Below are positions 1 through 9,008 of a DNA stretch of 64,000 nt, one piece after another. A model generated the notes under the pieces. It did not search any database. It saw only the letters and a list, made by a program, of their open reading frames with translations, and had not been told where the DNA came from. Origin of the DNA: Pseudorhizobium banfieldiae. Lineage in GTDB: Bacteria; Pseudomonadota; Alphaproteobacteria; Rhizobiales; Rhizobiaceae. Position numbers and translations under genes: made by a program. Position 1 is the stretch's first letter. Each line of letters starts with the position of its first letter. The DNA lies in assembly GCF_000967425.1 (NCBI RefSeq), contig NZ_FO082820.1:2356001-2420000 (forward strand), given 5' to 3'.

Positions 1-461
1 GAGGCAAACGGCAGGATCGGCGTCGGGAACTGCGAGGTCGGCGTGAACCCCGGCAGCGGCGAGGCCAGGAAAAGCGGGACGTCGAGCTTACCCGCAATAT
101 GAGGTGCTCCCAGAGCCTTGGGATGATGAATGATGGCATCCGGGGCGAAATCCCGTGCCGCCGCCCATTCCGCATCGAGCAGGCTCCGCGCCAGGTGACG
201 GTAATGCTTTAGCAGCTTGAAGCCGGCGCCGAAGCCAGCCCCGGAGCGGCCGATCATCGCCTTTGCCTCGGGTGACTCGAGGATCGCCAGGAACTCCGCC
301 GGCAGCGGCGCGAATGCGAGACCTCGTGCACTCGCCATGTCAGCAAATTGCGCCGGCGCCACGATCAGCACCTCGTGCCCATGCGCCTGGAGCCCAAGCG
401 CCAGGGCGAGATACGGCTGGACATCACCGCGCGTACCAAGCGTGTGGATGGAAATGCGCAT
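1..461 (-). CDS. UDP-glycosyltransferase, sterol-glucosyltransferase-like (C-terminus off the left edge)
   Basis: About 153 N-terminal residues are visible; the rest lies beyond the window. The reading frame opens with a Rossmann-type strand and the motif GTRGDVQPYLALALGL, typical of the acceptor-binding half of GT1/GT28 enzymes such as sterol and macrolide glucosyltransferases. The text continues HGHEVLIVAPAQF and later FAPDAIIHHPKALGAPHIAG, which also fit this fold. The ATG at 461 has a purine-rich GAGAGGGA stretch a few bases upstream. The sugar donor and acceptor cannot be judged because the nucleotide-sugar-binding C-terminal half is missing. The family call is firm; the substrate is unknown. 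Confidence 0.75.
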   Translation of the reverse strand, partial: MRISIHTLGTRGDVQPYLALALGLQAHGHEVLIVAPAQFADMASARGLAFAPLPAEFLAILESPEAKAMIGRSGAGFGAGFKLLKHYRHLARSLLDAEWAAARDFAPDAIIHHPKALGAPHIAGKLDVPLFLASPLPGFTPTSQFPTPILPFA

Positions 462-633
462 GTGGGGTTCCCTCTCGTGCCAGCCTAGCCTGATCGATCG
501 AACAGCGCTAGCCAGCGCGAGGGACGAGCGTTGCTCCGCCAACCGCAATCGCCACACCGGGTTCGACACTTCCTATGCCGCTACCGACTGGCTAGCCGGA
601 TCCCATGACGGCTAAGACGCAGTCCCGACAAGC

Positions 634-828
634 GTGAGATCCGAGTTTCGACATCCTGTGCGGCTTACCCTTCTCGGCTTCCTCATGATGGTCGTGATCG
701 GCACCTTCGGCTTGATGCTTCCCCTCTCGAAGTCAGGACCAGGCCGGCGCGTCGTCCTGCGGCATGAGGATATCGGAATCAGAGGCCTCGGCCCACTGGT
801 TAGCAAACCATTTACAACATTTGCCTAA
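634..828 (+). pseudogene. Possible remnant of a TrkH/KtrB-type potassium transporter N-terminus
   Basis: A GTG-started frame of 64 codons begins with about 30 residues including RLTLLGFLMMVVIGTFGLML, followed by PLSKSGPG. This resembles the first membrane helix and its exit loop in TrkH/KtrB potassium-transport subunits, where a Pro-Arg-x-Leu start is followed by a Gly-Thr-x-Leu-Leu-x-Leu-Pro pattern. After residue 33 the similarity stops and no later helices are found in any frame, so this would be a decayed or transferred fragment. It may also be a chance hydrophobic frame in the leader of the downstream chemoreceptor gene. Confidence 0.28.
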
Positions 829-830
829 AT

Positions 831-838
831 TTAACCAT
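831..838 (+). promoter_or_regulatory. TTAACCAT element, possible CtrA half-site
   Basis: The octamer TTAACCAT lies in a locally AT-rich stretch (801-850) 129 bases before the chemoreceptor start. In alphaproteobacteria this octamer is a known CtrA-associated half-site, and CtrA often controls motility and chemotaxis genes. The second half of the full TTAA-N7-TTAA box is not present, so this is a weak candidate. The rest of 462-966 shows no other gene I can support apart from the possible remnant at 634-828. Confidence 0.22.
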
Positions 839-966
839 CCCGCTTTACACTGCTCTTCCGTAGAGGCGTGCGGGCGGGCCGAGGCGGTAACAGACGCAGC
901 ATCTCCTGGCCCCTCTGCGCTGTCCCGACGATGTGTCAGCGACAGATTCTCAAGAGGGGAACGGGC

Positions 967-2838
967 ATGAGAAGCATGAGAACATTTGGTGTCGTTGCGC
1001 GTCTAGCAGCAGGTTTCGGGTTCCTGCTCCTTCTGATGGTGGGCCTGACGATCTATGCCACCGAGGAAGTCGCGATGATCGACGCTGATCTGGAAGTGAT
1101 CAACGATGTCAACAGCGTCAAACAGCGTTACGCGATCAACTATCGCGGCTCTGTCCATGACCGCGCGATCGCGATCCGGGACGTTACATTGGTCGCCTCC
1201 GAGGAGGAGCGCCGGGCAGCCATCGATCTGATCGAAAAGCTGGCCGCCGCCTACGCGGAGAATGAGAAGAAGATGTCCGAGATGATGGCCACCGGTTCCT
1301 CGGCCGAGGAAACGGCCATCCTCGGTGAAATTGCGGACATTCAATCAAAAACGAACCCGCTGGTCGCCAAGATCATTGCCCTTCAAGGGCAAGGCGACGG
1401 AGAAACGGCCCGCGGGATTTTGCTGGAGCAGGCACGTCCGTTGTTCGTTGACTGGCTCGGAGCGATCAACAAGTTTATCGATTACCAGGAAGCTTTGAAC
1501 AAGTCGATCGGCGCGGACGTGCGTAGCGCGGCAAGCGGTTTTTACTCTCTCGCGTTCACCGCGCTTGGCGTCGCAATTTTTCTCGCGATCCTGGTGGCTG
1601 CCTATACCGCCCGATCGATCGTCTCCCCGCTGGACAAGCTTCAGCGCTCCCTGAAGTCGATGGCGGAAGGTGACCTGGAAGGCGACCGCACCCTTGAAGG
1701 TCGCAAGGACGAGATCGGCATGCTGGCCCGGGCTGTTGCCTCACTGCGTGACGCGATTGCTGCCAAGGCCGCACGGGATGCCGACAACGAGGCGCGGCGC
1801 GCGGGTGAGGAGCGTCAGCGGATCGAAGCCGAGGCGTTGGAGCGCGAGGAGCTTGCTAAGCAGACTGACAGGGTGGTCGAGCAACTGGCTGCAGCACTTC
1901 AGGCACTCGCGGACGGCGACCTGACGCGGCAGATCACGACACCGTTCCATGCGTCACTGGACCAGCTCCGGATCGACTTCAATCAGGCTGTCGGGAAACT
2001 TCGTGGAGCGATGCAGGATGTTGCCCAGAACGCCAGCGCGATAGCGGCCGGCGCAGCGGAAATCCGCTCTGCCTCCGACGATCTGGCCAGACGGACGGAA
2101 CAGCAGGCTGCCTCGGTCGAAGAGACAGCGGCTGCGCTGGAAGAGATCACCACCACGGTAACCGATTCCAGCAGCCGCGCCCAGGAAGCGGGGCAACTCG
2201 TTCGGCAGACGAAGGAGAATGCCGAGCATTCCGGTCGTGTTGTACGCGACGCCGTCGAAGCGATGGGCAAGATCGAAGCATCCGCAACCGAGATTGGCAA
2301 CATCATTGGCGTCATCGACGAAATCGCCTTCCAGACCAATCTCCTAGCCTTGAATGCCGGCGTTGAGGCCGCACGCGCGGGGGACGCCGGAAAGGGATTC
2401 GCCGTCGTCGCCCAGGAGGTCCGCGAGCTTGCTCAGAGGTCGGCTCAGGCGGCAAAGGAGATCAAGGAATTGATCAACACATCCAACGGCCACGTCCGCA
2501 ACGGGGTTGCGCTGGTGGGACAAACGGGTGCGGCGCTCGAACAGATCGTGGTCCAGGTCCAGCAGGTGGACGGAAATGTCGGCGCTATCGTCCAATCGTC
2601 AAGGGAGCAGGCCGGCGGGCTGAAGGAAATCAATACGGCAGTCAACGCAATGGATCAGGGCACGCAACAGAACGCAGCAATGGTCGAGCAGGCGACAGCG
2701 GCCGCCCATAGCCTTGCCTCGGAATCGAGCGCATTGTTCCAGTTGCTGTCGCAGTTCAGGATCGGCGGGGAGTCGTCGCAGAACCAGAGCCGCACGATGA
2801 ACATCGCATCTTTCGAACGCAAGGCAATGGCCGGCTAA
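967..2838 (+). CDS. Membrane-bound methyl-accepting chemotaxis protein
   Basis: A 623-residue chemoreceptor. TM1 is at about residues 12-31 and a mostly helical periplasmic domain of about 160 residues follows (four-helix-bundle type). TM2 is at about 191-214, then a HAMP domain to about 268. A charged coiled coil (about 280-315) and a second HAMP-like segment lead into the signalling domain, with the hairpin tip near residue 465 ([28 protein letters not shown]). Gln/Glu-rich methylation helices such as [20 protein letters not shown] are present. No CheR-binding pentapeptide is seen at the C-terminus. The ATG at 967 was chosen because AGAGGGGA precedes it and TM1 follows closely; upstream starts lack a site. 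The ligand is unknown. Confidence 0.93.
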   Translation: MRSMRTFGVVARLAAGFGFLLLLMVGLTIYATEEVAMIDADLEVINDVNSVKQRYAINYRGSVHDRAIAIRDVTLVASEEERRAAIDLIEKLAAAYAENEKKMSEMMATGSSAEETAILGEIADIQSKTNPLVAKIIALQGQGDGETARGILLEQARPLFVDWLGAINKFIDYQEALNKSIGADVRSAASGFYSLAFTALGVAIFLAILVAAYTARSIVSPLDKLQRSLKSMAEGDLEGDRTLEGRKDEIGMLARAVASLRDAIAAKAARDADNEARRAGEERQRIEAEALEREELAKQTDRVVEQLAAALQALADGDLTRQITTPFHASLDQLRIDFNQAVGKLRGAMQDVAQNASAIAAGAAEIRSASDDLARRTEQQAASVEETAAALEEITTTVTDSSSRAQEAGQLVRQTKENAEHSGRVVRDAVEAMGKIEASATEIGNIIGVIDEIAFQTNLLALNAGVEAARAGDAGKGFAVVAQEVRELAQRSAQAAKEIKELINTSNGHVRNGVALVGQTGAALEQIVVQVQQVDGNVGAIVQSSREQAGGLKEINTAVNAMDQGTQQNAAMVEQATAAAHSLASESSALFQLLSQFRIGGESSQNQSRTMNIASFERKAMAG

Positions 2839-2852
2839 ATCGGCAATGCCTG

Positions 2853-2883
2853 GCTACGTCTCGGGTAGAACCCGAGGCGTAGC
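2853..2883. terminator. Bidirectional hairpin between convergent genes
   Basis: Two 14-base arms (2853-2866 and 2870-2883) pair with a single G-T-type mismatch around a 3-base loop. The hairpin sits between the convergent chemoreceptor and alpha-glucosidase stop codons. No long T run follows on either strand, so it is intrinsic-like rather than canonical. Confidence 0.6.
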
Positions 2884-2892
2884 TATCCTGCC

Positions 2893-4545
2893 TCAAACCC
2901 TCCCGCAGAACGCATCCAGCGCCGAAAGCTTGACCACTCCGCCGTCCACCTCGGGCGCAAAGCCCGGCATGGGGATCGGCAGGCAGTTCCGCATCGGCAT
3001 CGGCAGCGGGAAATCCTGAGCTTCGCGAGTGAGGTTGAACACGAAGAGCAGCCGCTCGCCGTCCCGCTCGCGGATGAAGGCGAGGAGGTCGAGGTTGTGC
3101 GTGTCGACGAAAGTCATCTCGCCATCGAGGAGCGGTGGGTGCGCCTTCCGGAACGCCAGCGCTTGCCGGTAGTGGTGCAGCACTGAGTCCTGGTCCAGTT
3201 CCTGCACGTCGACAGCGGCGGCGGAATGCTCCGGCGGCACGGGGAGCCAGGAGCGGCCCGCGTCGGTGAAACCTGCATGATGCTTCTGCACCTCCCAGGG
3301 CATGGGCGTGCGGCAGCCGTCACGCCCCTTGAAGGCCGGCCAGAAGCGGATGCCATAGGGGTCGGTCAGGTCCTCGAAGGCAAGCTCCGCCTCGGTCAGC
3401 CCCAGTTCCTCGCCCTGGTAGAGGCAGATCGAGCCGCGCAGTGCGGCCAGCACGCTGATCGAGAGCTTCGCCACCTGCTCGCGCTCCGCCGGCGTCTGGG
3501 CAAACCGCGTCACGTGCCGCACCACGTCATGGTTGGAGAACGCCCAGCACACCCAGCCGTTCACCACCGTGTCCTGGAAGGTCGAGACGACGCGGCGGAT
3601 GAAGCGGGCGGAAAACGCCGGCCCCAGCAGGTCGAATGTGTAGCACATGTGCAGCTTGTCGTTGCCGCTCGTGTAAATCGCCAGCGTCGTCAGCGAGCGA
3701 GGTCCGTCACCGACCTCCCCCACCGTCGTACGGTTGGGATAGCTGTCCATCAGCGCTCTCAGCCGCTTCAGGAACTCGATGTTCTCCGGCTGGCTCTTGT
3801 CGTGCAGGTGGTTCTGCATCGAATAGGGATTGGTGTCGGACTCCAGCCCCGCCGTTTCCGCATCGTAGATGATCGGCGGGTTGTCGCGCAGGTGCTTGTC
3901 GTGGAAGTAATAGTTCACCGTGTCGAGACGGAAGCCGTCGACGCCGCGGTCGAGCCAGAAGCGCACGGCATCCAGCACCGCCTGCTGCACCTGCGGATTG
4001 TGGAAGTTGAGATCCGGCTGCGAGGTCAGGAAGTTGTGCATGTAGTATTGCTTGCGCACGCCGTCCCATTCCCAGCCCGGCCCGCCGAAGATCGACAGCC
4101 AGTTGTTGGGCGCCGTACCATCCGGCTTGGGATCGGCCCAGACATACCAGTCGGCCTTGCCGTTGGTGCGGCTGGCGCGGCTCTCCACGAACCACGGATG
4201 CTTGTCCGAGGTGTGGCTGATCACCTGGTCGATGATCACCTTCAGCCCGACGCGATGCGCCTCCGCCATCATCTCGTCGAAGTCGGCAAGCGTGCCGAAC
4301 ATCGGGTCGACGTCACAATAGTTCGAGACGTCATAGCCCATGTCCGCCATGGGCGAGGTGAAGAAGGGGGACAGCCAGATCGCGTCGACGCCGAGCGAGG
4401 CGATATGGGGCAGCCGCTGCGTGATGCCCTTCAGGTCGCCGATCCCGTCGCCATTGGTGTCCTGGAAGGAGCGCGGATAGACCTGGTAGATCACGGCGCC
4501 GCGCCACCAGTCTGCGTCTTCCACCCTGCTTCTGTCCATTGCCAT
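2893..4545 (-). CDS. aglA: Alpha-glucosidase, GH13 family
   Basis: A 550-residue glycoside hydrolase of family 13 that would cleave alpha-linked di- or oligosaccharides such as sucrose, maltose or trehalulose. It has the N-terminal WWRGAVIYQVYPRSFQD strand and the (beta/alpha)8 signatures. The nucleophile Asp208 is in GFRLDT, the acid/base Glu277 in VGEVGD, and the transition-state Asp340 in FSNHDVVR. The start at 4545 is preceded by AGGAGG at 5-base spacing; an in-frame upstream ATG at 4608 lacks such a site. No signal peptide is present, so it should be cytoplasmic. Close relatives in Sinorhizobium are AglA. Here no ABC-transporter genes adjoin it; it is divergent from a sugar-acid kinase. 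Confidence 0.85.
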   Translation of the reverse strand: MAMDRSRVEDADWWRGAVIYQVYPRSFQDTNGDGIGDLKGITQRLPHIASLGVDAIWLSPFFTSPMADMGYDVSNYCDVDPMFGTLADFDEMMAEAHRVGLKVIIDQVISHTSDKHPWFVESRASRTNGKADWYVWADPKPDGTAPNNWLSIFGGPGWEWDGVRKQYYMHNFLTSQPDLNFHNPQVQQAVLDAVRFWLDRGVDGFRLDTVNYYFHDKHLRDNPPIIYDAETAGLESDTNPYSMQNHLHDKSQPENIEFLKRLRALMDSYPNRTTVGEVGDGPRSLTTLAIYTSGNDKLHMCYTFDLLGPAFSARFIRRVVSTFQDTVVNGWVCWAFSNHDVVRHVTRFAQTPAEREQVAKLSISVLAALRGSICLYQGEELGLTEAELAFEDLTDPYGIRFWPAFKGRDGCRTPMPWEVQKHHAGFTDAGRSWLPVPPEHSAAAVDVQELDQDSVLHHYRQALAFRKAHPPLLDGEMTFVDTHNLDLLAFIRERDGERLLFVFNLTREAQDFPLPMPMRNCLPIPMPGFAPEVDGGVVKLSALDAFCGRV

Positions 4546-4699
4546 TCCGGCCTCCTGTCTCGTGTCGCGATGGCAACCTAGAGCCACGGCACGAAAAGAC
4601 AAACCCATTCCGAGCGTACCCTGATGGAGTTCGGCCAGCTTGCCTTGGCGGGAAGTTCAGAATATTGCCAGACCCCACACTGTTGAGGGGAGAGAGCGC

Positions 4700-5611
4700 G
4701 TGGCGGGACGTCTGTTATCCATCGGGGAATGCATGGTCGAGCTGTCGCAGGCGGGCGAAGGGCTGCTGCGCCGCGGCTTTGCCGGTGACACGTTCAACAC
4801 TGCCTGGTATGCCCGCGCCTGCCTGCCGGCGGAGTGGACGGTCGATTACTTCACCGCCCTCGGCGATGACCCGATGTCCTCCGAGATGCTGACCTTCATG
4901 AAGGAAGCGGGCATCGGTACCCACGCGATCCGCCGCATCCCCGGCAAGACGCCGGGCCTCTACCTCATCACCCTGAAGAACGGCGAGCGCACCTTCAGCT
5001 ACTGGCGCGATACCGCCGCCGCCCGCAGGCTTGCCGATGATGCCGATCACCTGCGCAAGTGCATCGAGGCCGCCGATATCGTCTATTTCTCCGGCATCAC
5101 GCTCGGTATCCTGACGCCGGAAGCGAACGACACGCTTCTGGCGGAACTGCGCCGCGCCAAGGCGGCCGGCAAGCGCGTCGCCTTCGACCCCAATATTCGC
5201 CCGCGGCTCTGGTCCGACAAGGACACGATGCTGAAGACGATCAGCGACGGCGCACGCGCCGCGACCCTCGTCCTGCCGAGCTTCGACGACGAGACCACCC
5301 ATTTCGGCGATTCCTCGGTGGAGGAAACCATCGCCCGTTACCACGGCCTGGGCGTGGAAGGCGTCGTCGTCAAGAACGGCGAAGACGGCGCGACGCTGAG
5401 CTTCGGCAGCGACCGGACATACGTACCCGCCGTCGCGGCTCCTCAGGTGGTCGACACGACGAGCGCCGGCGACAGCTTCAACGGCGGCTTTCTCTCCCGC
5501 CTCGTATGCGGTGCTTCCCCGCAAGATGCCGCCGCCTATGGTGCTGCCGTCGCCTCCGTGGTCATTGGCCACCACGGCGCGCTGATCAATCCTGCGCTGC
5601 TGCCGGGTTGA
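4700..5611 (+). CDS. kdgK: PfkB-family sugar kinase, probably 2-dehydro-3-deoxygluconate kinase
   Basis: A 303-residue ribokinase-fold kinase. The N-terminal LLSIGECMVELS and the C-terminal PfkB signature VDTTSAGDSFNGGF, with the catalytic Asp in AGDSF, are intact. The overall pattern (YFSGITLGILTP, AFDPNIRPRLW) is that of KDG kinases, which phosphorylate 2-keto-3-deoxygluconate to KDPG for entry into Entner-Doudoroff metabolism. The GTG at 4700 follows GAGGGGAGAGAG. It is divergent from the alpha-glucosidase, sharing the 154-base region 4546-4699. Fructokinase or another PfkB specificity cannot be excluded from sequence alone. Confidence 0.75.
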   Translation: MAGRLLSIGECMVELSQAGEGLLRRGFAGDTFNTAWYARACLPAEWTVDYFTALGDDPMSSEMLTFMKEAGIGTHAIRRIPGKTPGLYLITLKNGERTFSYWRDTAAARRLADDADHLRKCIEAADIVYFSGITLGILTPEANDTLLAELRRAKAAGKRVAFDPNIRPRLWSDKDTMLKTISDGARAATLVLPSFDDETTHFGDSSVEETIARYHGLGVEGVVVKNGEDGATLSFGSDRTYVPAVAAPQVVDTTSAGDSFNGGFLSRLVCGASPQDAAAYGAAVASVVIGHHGALINPALLPG

Positions 5612-5710
5612 CCCCCGGCTGACATCCGCCTGTAACAATCCCGGCTTTAGCATGCCCGCACCGGCGTCGCAGACTGGCTGAGTCGCCGCCCGCAGAGCGA
5701 GGCTGACGTC

Positions 5711-6760
5711 TTGAGGAAGATCACGATCGTATCCGATGCCTGGTATCCGCAGGTGAACGGTGTCGTCCGCTCTCTCCAGAACACCTGTTGCCACCTCGAG
5801 CGGATGGGTCTGGAGGTCACCATGGTGACGCCGGAAACCTTCCACAGCATCCCCTGCCCCACCTATCCCGAAATCCGCCTGTCGGTCGCGACCTATTGGC
5901 AGGTCGCGCGCGCCATTGAGGCGTCCACGCCCGATGCGGTCCATATCGCGACCGAAGGCCCGCTCGGCCTGCTCGCACGGCGCTGGTGCCTGAAGAACAG
6001 GGTGTCCTTCTCGACGAGCTACCATACGCGGTTTCCGGAATATGTGGCGGCCCGTTTCCCCGTGCCGATCCGCTGCGTGCAGGCCTTCGTGCGCTGGTTC
6101 CACAATGCCGGCAACGGATGCATGGTGGCGACAGCCAGCCTGGAGCGCGAGCTTTCGAAATTGGGCCTGCGCAATCTCAGGCGGTGGAGCCGCGGCATAG
6201 ACCAGGGTGTGTTCTATCCGCGCCCGATGGCTCACCTGCCCTTCGGTCTGCCACGGCCGATCTTCCTGACCGTCGGACGCATCGCCCCTGAGAAGAACCT
6301 GCCGGCCTTTCTCGACCTCGACCTGCCGGGCTCCAAGGTCGTCGTGGGTGACGGGCCTGCGCGGGCAGAACTGCAGCAGCGCTATCCGGACGTCCTCTTC
6401 ACCGGCATCAAGACGGGGACGGAACTCGCCGAAGCCTATGCGCAGGCAGATGTCTTCGTCTTTCCCTCGCGCACCGATACGTTCGGCAACACCATCCTCG
6501 AGGCGCTGGCCTCTGGTGTTCCCGTCGCCGCCTATCCGGTCACCGGCCCGATCGACATCATCGAACCGCAAAGCCGGGCCGGCGTGCTGCGTGAGGATCT
6601 GCGGGAAGCCTGTATTGCTGCGCTGGACTGCTCGAGGGAAGACGCTCGGGCGCTGGCAAGGAGTTTCACCTGGGAAGCCGCGACGCGCCAGTTCCTGGAC
6701 AACGTACGACGCGCGGCGATGGCAAAATCCCCCCGCCGCATCGGCGCCTCGGGAGCCTGA
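5711..6760 (+). CDS. GT4-type glycosyltransferase
   Basis: A 349-residue GT-B enzyme. The N-terminal half opens with ITIVSDAWYPQVNGVVRSL, the acceptor-side glycine loop of alpha-mannosyl/digalactosyl-type GT4 transferases. The C-terminal half has the donor-binding FLTVGRIAPEKNL and an Asp-Thr-Phe-Gly-Asn-Thr-x-Leu-Glu-Ala segment (near residue 260), the usual EX7E-region equivalent. It begins with TTG at 5711 behind GCGAGG. No membrane helices are evident, so it is likely a peripheral membrane enzyme making a glycolipid or polysaccharide. In rhizobia such proteins glycosylate membrane lipids, but the acceptor here is unknown. The stop lies 13 bases from the convergent der gene. Confidence 0.8.
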   Translation: MRKITIVSDAWYPQVNGVVRSLQNTCCHLERMGLEVTMVTPETFHSIPCPTYPEIRLSVATYWQVARAIEASTPDAVHIATEGPLGLLARRWCLKNRVSFSTSYHTRFPEYVAARFPVPIRCVQAFVRWFHNAGNGCMVATASLERELSKLGLRNLRRWSRGIDQGVFYPRPMAHLPFGLPRPIFLTVGRIAPEKNLPAFLDLDLPGSKVVVGDGPARAELQQRYPDVLFTGIKTGTELAEAYAQADVFVFPSRTDTFGNTILEALASGVPVAAYPVTGPIDIIEPQSRAGVLREDLREACIAALDCSREDARALARSFTWEAATRQFLDNVRRAAMAKSPRRIGASGA

Positions 6761-6773
6761 AGACCTTTCTCCG

Positions 6774-8204
6774 CTAGCGGCGCTTCTTCCTTGATTCGAA
6801 AGGATTTTCAGAGGCCTTGAGATGGATGCGGATCGGCACGCCCGGCATCTGGAAATCGGCGCGCAAGCCGTTGGTCAGGTAGCGCAGATAGTGTTCCGGC
6901 ACCGCGTCCGGGCGCGTGCAGGAGATCATGAAGGCCGGTGGCCGCGCCTTCACCTGGGTCATGTACTTGAGCTTGAGGCGCCGGCCAGAAACCGCCGGTG
7001 GCGGATGCTGCACCTGCACGCCCTCCAGCCAGCGATTGAGCTTGGCGGTCGAGATGCGCTTGTTCCACACCTTGTCGGTGTCGATGATGTTCTGCATCAG
7101 CTTGTCTAGACCGTAGCCCGTCTGCCCGGAAATCGGCACGGCGCGGATGCCGCGCGCCTGCGGCAGGAGCCGCTCGGTCTTCTCGCGCAGGTCCGCCAGG
7201 ACTTCCTGCGGATGCTCGACGAGATCCCACTTGTTGAAGGCGAGAACGGCAGCCCGGCCTTCGCGCAGTACGAGGTCGACGATCTGCAGGTCCTGCTTCT
7301 CGAAGGGGATCGTCGCGTCGAAGACGATCACCACCGTCTCGGCAAAGCGGATCGCCCGTAGCGCATCGGCGACGGACAGCTTTTCCAGCTTCTCCTGCAC
7401 GCGTGCCTTACGCCGCATGCCGGCGGTGTCGAACATCTTGATGGTGCGGCCGCGCCAATCCCATTCCACCGAGATGGAATCGCGGGTGATGCCCGCCTCG
7501 GGCCCGGTCAGCAGCCGGTCCTCGCCAAGGAAGCGGTTGATCAGCGTCGACTTGCCGGCATTCGGCCGCCCGACGATGGCCACGCGCAGCGGCTTCGTGT
7601 CGTCGTAGACGGGCTCGATTTCCTCGTCCTCGTCGCCTTCCAGTTCCCCGGCCGGGATGCTGACGTCGGTGACCGCCTCTTCGTCGTTCTCGCCGGCAAA
7701 GGCACGCTCGTCGCCGATGGCTTCCACGATCGCGTCGCGCAGGTCGATCATGCCCTGCCCGTGTTCTGCCGAGATCGGCACCGGCTCGCCGAGCCCCAGC
7801 GTGAAGGCGTCGTAGAAGCCCCCGTCGGAGCCGCGCGCCTCGGACTTGTTGGCCACCAGCACCACCGGCTTGCCGCTGCGGCGCAAGAGTTCGCCGAAGG
7901 TCTTGTCGAGCGGCGTCAGTCCCATCTTGGCATCGACGACGAAGAGCGTCAGGTCGGCTTCCTGGATCGCCATCTCGGTCTGCGCCCGCATGCGGCCTTC
8001 CAGCGTGTCCGGTCCCGTCTCTTCGAGCCCAGCCGTATCGATGATGGTGAAGCGCAGGTCGACGAGCTTGGCATCGCCTGGACGGCGGTCGCGGGTCACG
8101 CCCGGGGTGTCGTCCACGAGCGCGAGCTTCTTTCCCACCAGCCGGTTGAACAGCGTGGACTTGCCGACATTCGGGCGTCCGACGATCGCGACGGTGAAGC
8201 TCAT
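6774..8204 (-). CDS. der: Ribosome biogenesis GTPase Der (EngA)
   Basis: A 476-residue tandem GTPase required for 50S subunit maturation. Domain 1 has the P-loop GRPNVGKST (about residues 8-16), DTAG and NKSE; an acidic linker with [11 protein letters not shown] follows. Domain 2 has [17 protein letters not shown] and NKWD, then a KH-like C-terminal domain. This double-G-domain layout is diagnostic. The ATG at 8204 starts directly before the first beta strand. It lies 34 bases downstream of a TPR membrane protein gene on the same strand, and the two are probably cotranscribed. Confidence 0.97.
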   Translation of the reverse strand: MSFTVAIVGRPNVGKSTLFNRLVGKKLALVDDTPGVTRDRRPGDAKLVDLRFTIIDTAGLEETGPDTLEGRMRAQTEMAIQEADLTLFVVDAKMGLTPLDKTFGELLRRSGKPVVLVANKSEARGSDGGFYDAFTLGLGEPVPISAEHGQGMIDLRDAIVEAIGDERAFAGENDEEAVTDVSIPAGELEGDEDEEIEPVYDDTKPLRVAIVGRPNAGKSTLINRFLGEDRLLTGPEAGITRDSISVEWDWRGRTIKMFDTAGMRRKARVQEKLEKLSVADALRAIRFAETVVIVFDATIPFEKQDLQIVDLVLREGRAAVLAFNKWDLVEHPQEVLADLREKTERLLPQARGIRAVPISGQTGYGLDKLMQNIIDTDKVWNKRISTAKLNRWLEGVQVQHPPPAVSGRRLKLKYMTQVKARPPAFMISCTRPDAVPEHYLRYLTNGLRADFQMPGVPIRIHLKASENPFESRKKRR

Positions 8205-8238
8205 GCGTCTATTCCTTCAGCCCTTCCCTTTGCGGGAC

Positions 8239-8910
8239 TTAGGGCGCCTTGCCGGATGCGGCGATGTTGTCGAGCATGATCTGCGCGCGGCTTTCGACAT
8301 TGCGTGGCGCGGTCGCGTCGTCGACGATCGCCTGGAACCACTCCTTCGCGCGCGCCATGTCCTCGGCCTTGTAGGCGGAAAGCCCCAGCGCCTCGCGCGC
8401 GGAATTGCGCAGCGCGTGGTTGCCCCCGGTCAGCACCTCCGCCTCGGCGGAAACCTCTTCATAAGTACCTGTGTCGATCAGCAGCCAGGCAGCCCTGAGC
8501 TTCGCCACGTCGCGCATGGCGTCCGGTGCCGCAGTATTGGCCGCCACCTCTTTGAAAGCAGCCACGGCGCCGGCCGTATCTCCCTTCTCCGACAGAACGG
8601 CTGCCGCGCGCATCTGCGCCAGCACGGGATAATCGCCGGTGCCATCCTGCTCGAGCGCCTGGAAAGCCGCCAGCGCCTCGTCGTGCTTGCCTTCGGAAGC
8701 AAGGTTCAGCGCCGCCAGGAAGCGGTCGCCCGACTGGGATGCGTTGTGTGACTGCCAGTACTCGTAGCCGCGATAGCCGGCCGTGGCGACCACGATGACG
8801 ATGGCGACGCCGATGGCGATTTTGCCGTAGCGGCTCCAGGCGTTCTTGAACTGGTCGGAACGCAGTTCCTCGTTCACCTCGCGGATAAAGCTGTCGTTGT
8901 CTTGCGCCAT
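8239..8910 (-). CDS. TPR membrane protein, YfgM-like
   Basis: A 223-residue protein with a short cytoplasmic N-terminus, one membrane helix (about residues 29-48, KIAIGVAIVIVVATAGY) and a periplasmic TPR-like helical domain. The architecture matches the YfgM/DUF2133-like proteins that sit next to Der in proteobacteria and associate with the SecYEG translocon and periplasmic chaperones. The start at 8910 has GGAGAC upstream; an in-frame ATG at 8943 has none. The usual BamB gene between YfgM and Der is absent here. The role as a translocon accessory is inferred from family and context. Confidence 0.75.
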   Translation of the reverse strand: MAQDNDSFIREVNEELRSDQFKNAWSRYGKIAIGVAIVIVVATAGYRGYEYWQSHNASQSGDRFLAALNLASEGKHDEALAAFQALEQDGTGDYPVLAQMRAAAVLSEKGDTAGAVAAFKEVAANTAAPDAMRDVAKLRAAWLLIDTGTYEEVSAEAEVLTGGNHALRNSAREALGLSAYKAEDMARAKEWFQAIVDDATAPRNVESRAQIMLDNIAASGKAP

Positions 8911-8945
8911 CAAAGTCTCCGGCCCCGCAGGGCCCATCATCATCG

Positions 8946-8986
8946 ATCATGCGGAAAGGCGCCTTCTAGCGCATTTTCCGCATGAT
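8946..8986. repeat. Perfect 12-bp inverted repeat, terminator or REP-like palindrome
   Basis: Arms ATCATGCGGAAA (8946-8957) and TTTCCGCATGAT (8975-8986) are perfect complements with a 17-base spacer. It lies 23 bases beyond the stop of the minus-strand NnrU gene and before the TPR gene, so it may end NnrU transcription. There is no T run, and a dispersed rhizobial intergenic palindrome is an alternative. Confidence 0.55.
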
Positions 8987-9008
8987 GTAAGGGGTGAAGC
9001 AGCGATTC

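Noticed and set aside
3226..4581. A 451-codon plus-strand frame opposite the alpha-glucosidase
   Set aside because: Complement of a clear GH13 enzyme; Val/His/Arg-rich shadow.
4715..6571. A 618-codon open frame on the minus strand across the kdgK and GT4 genes
   Set aside because: Opposite-strand shadow of two well-supported genes, with His/Arg/Gly-rich low-complexity translation and no family resemblance or ribosome site.
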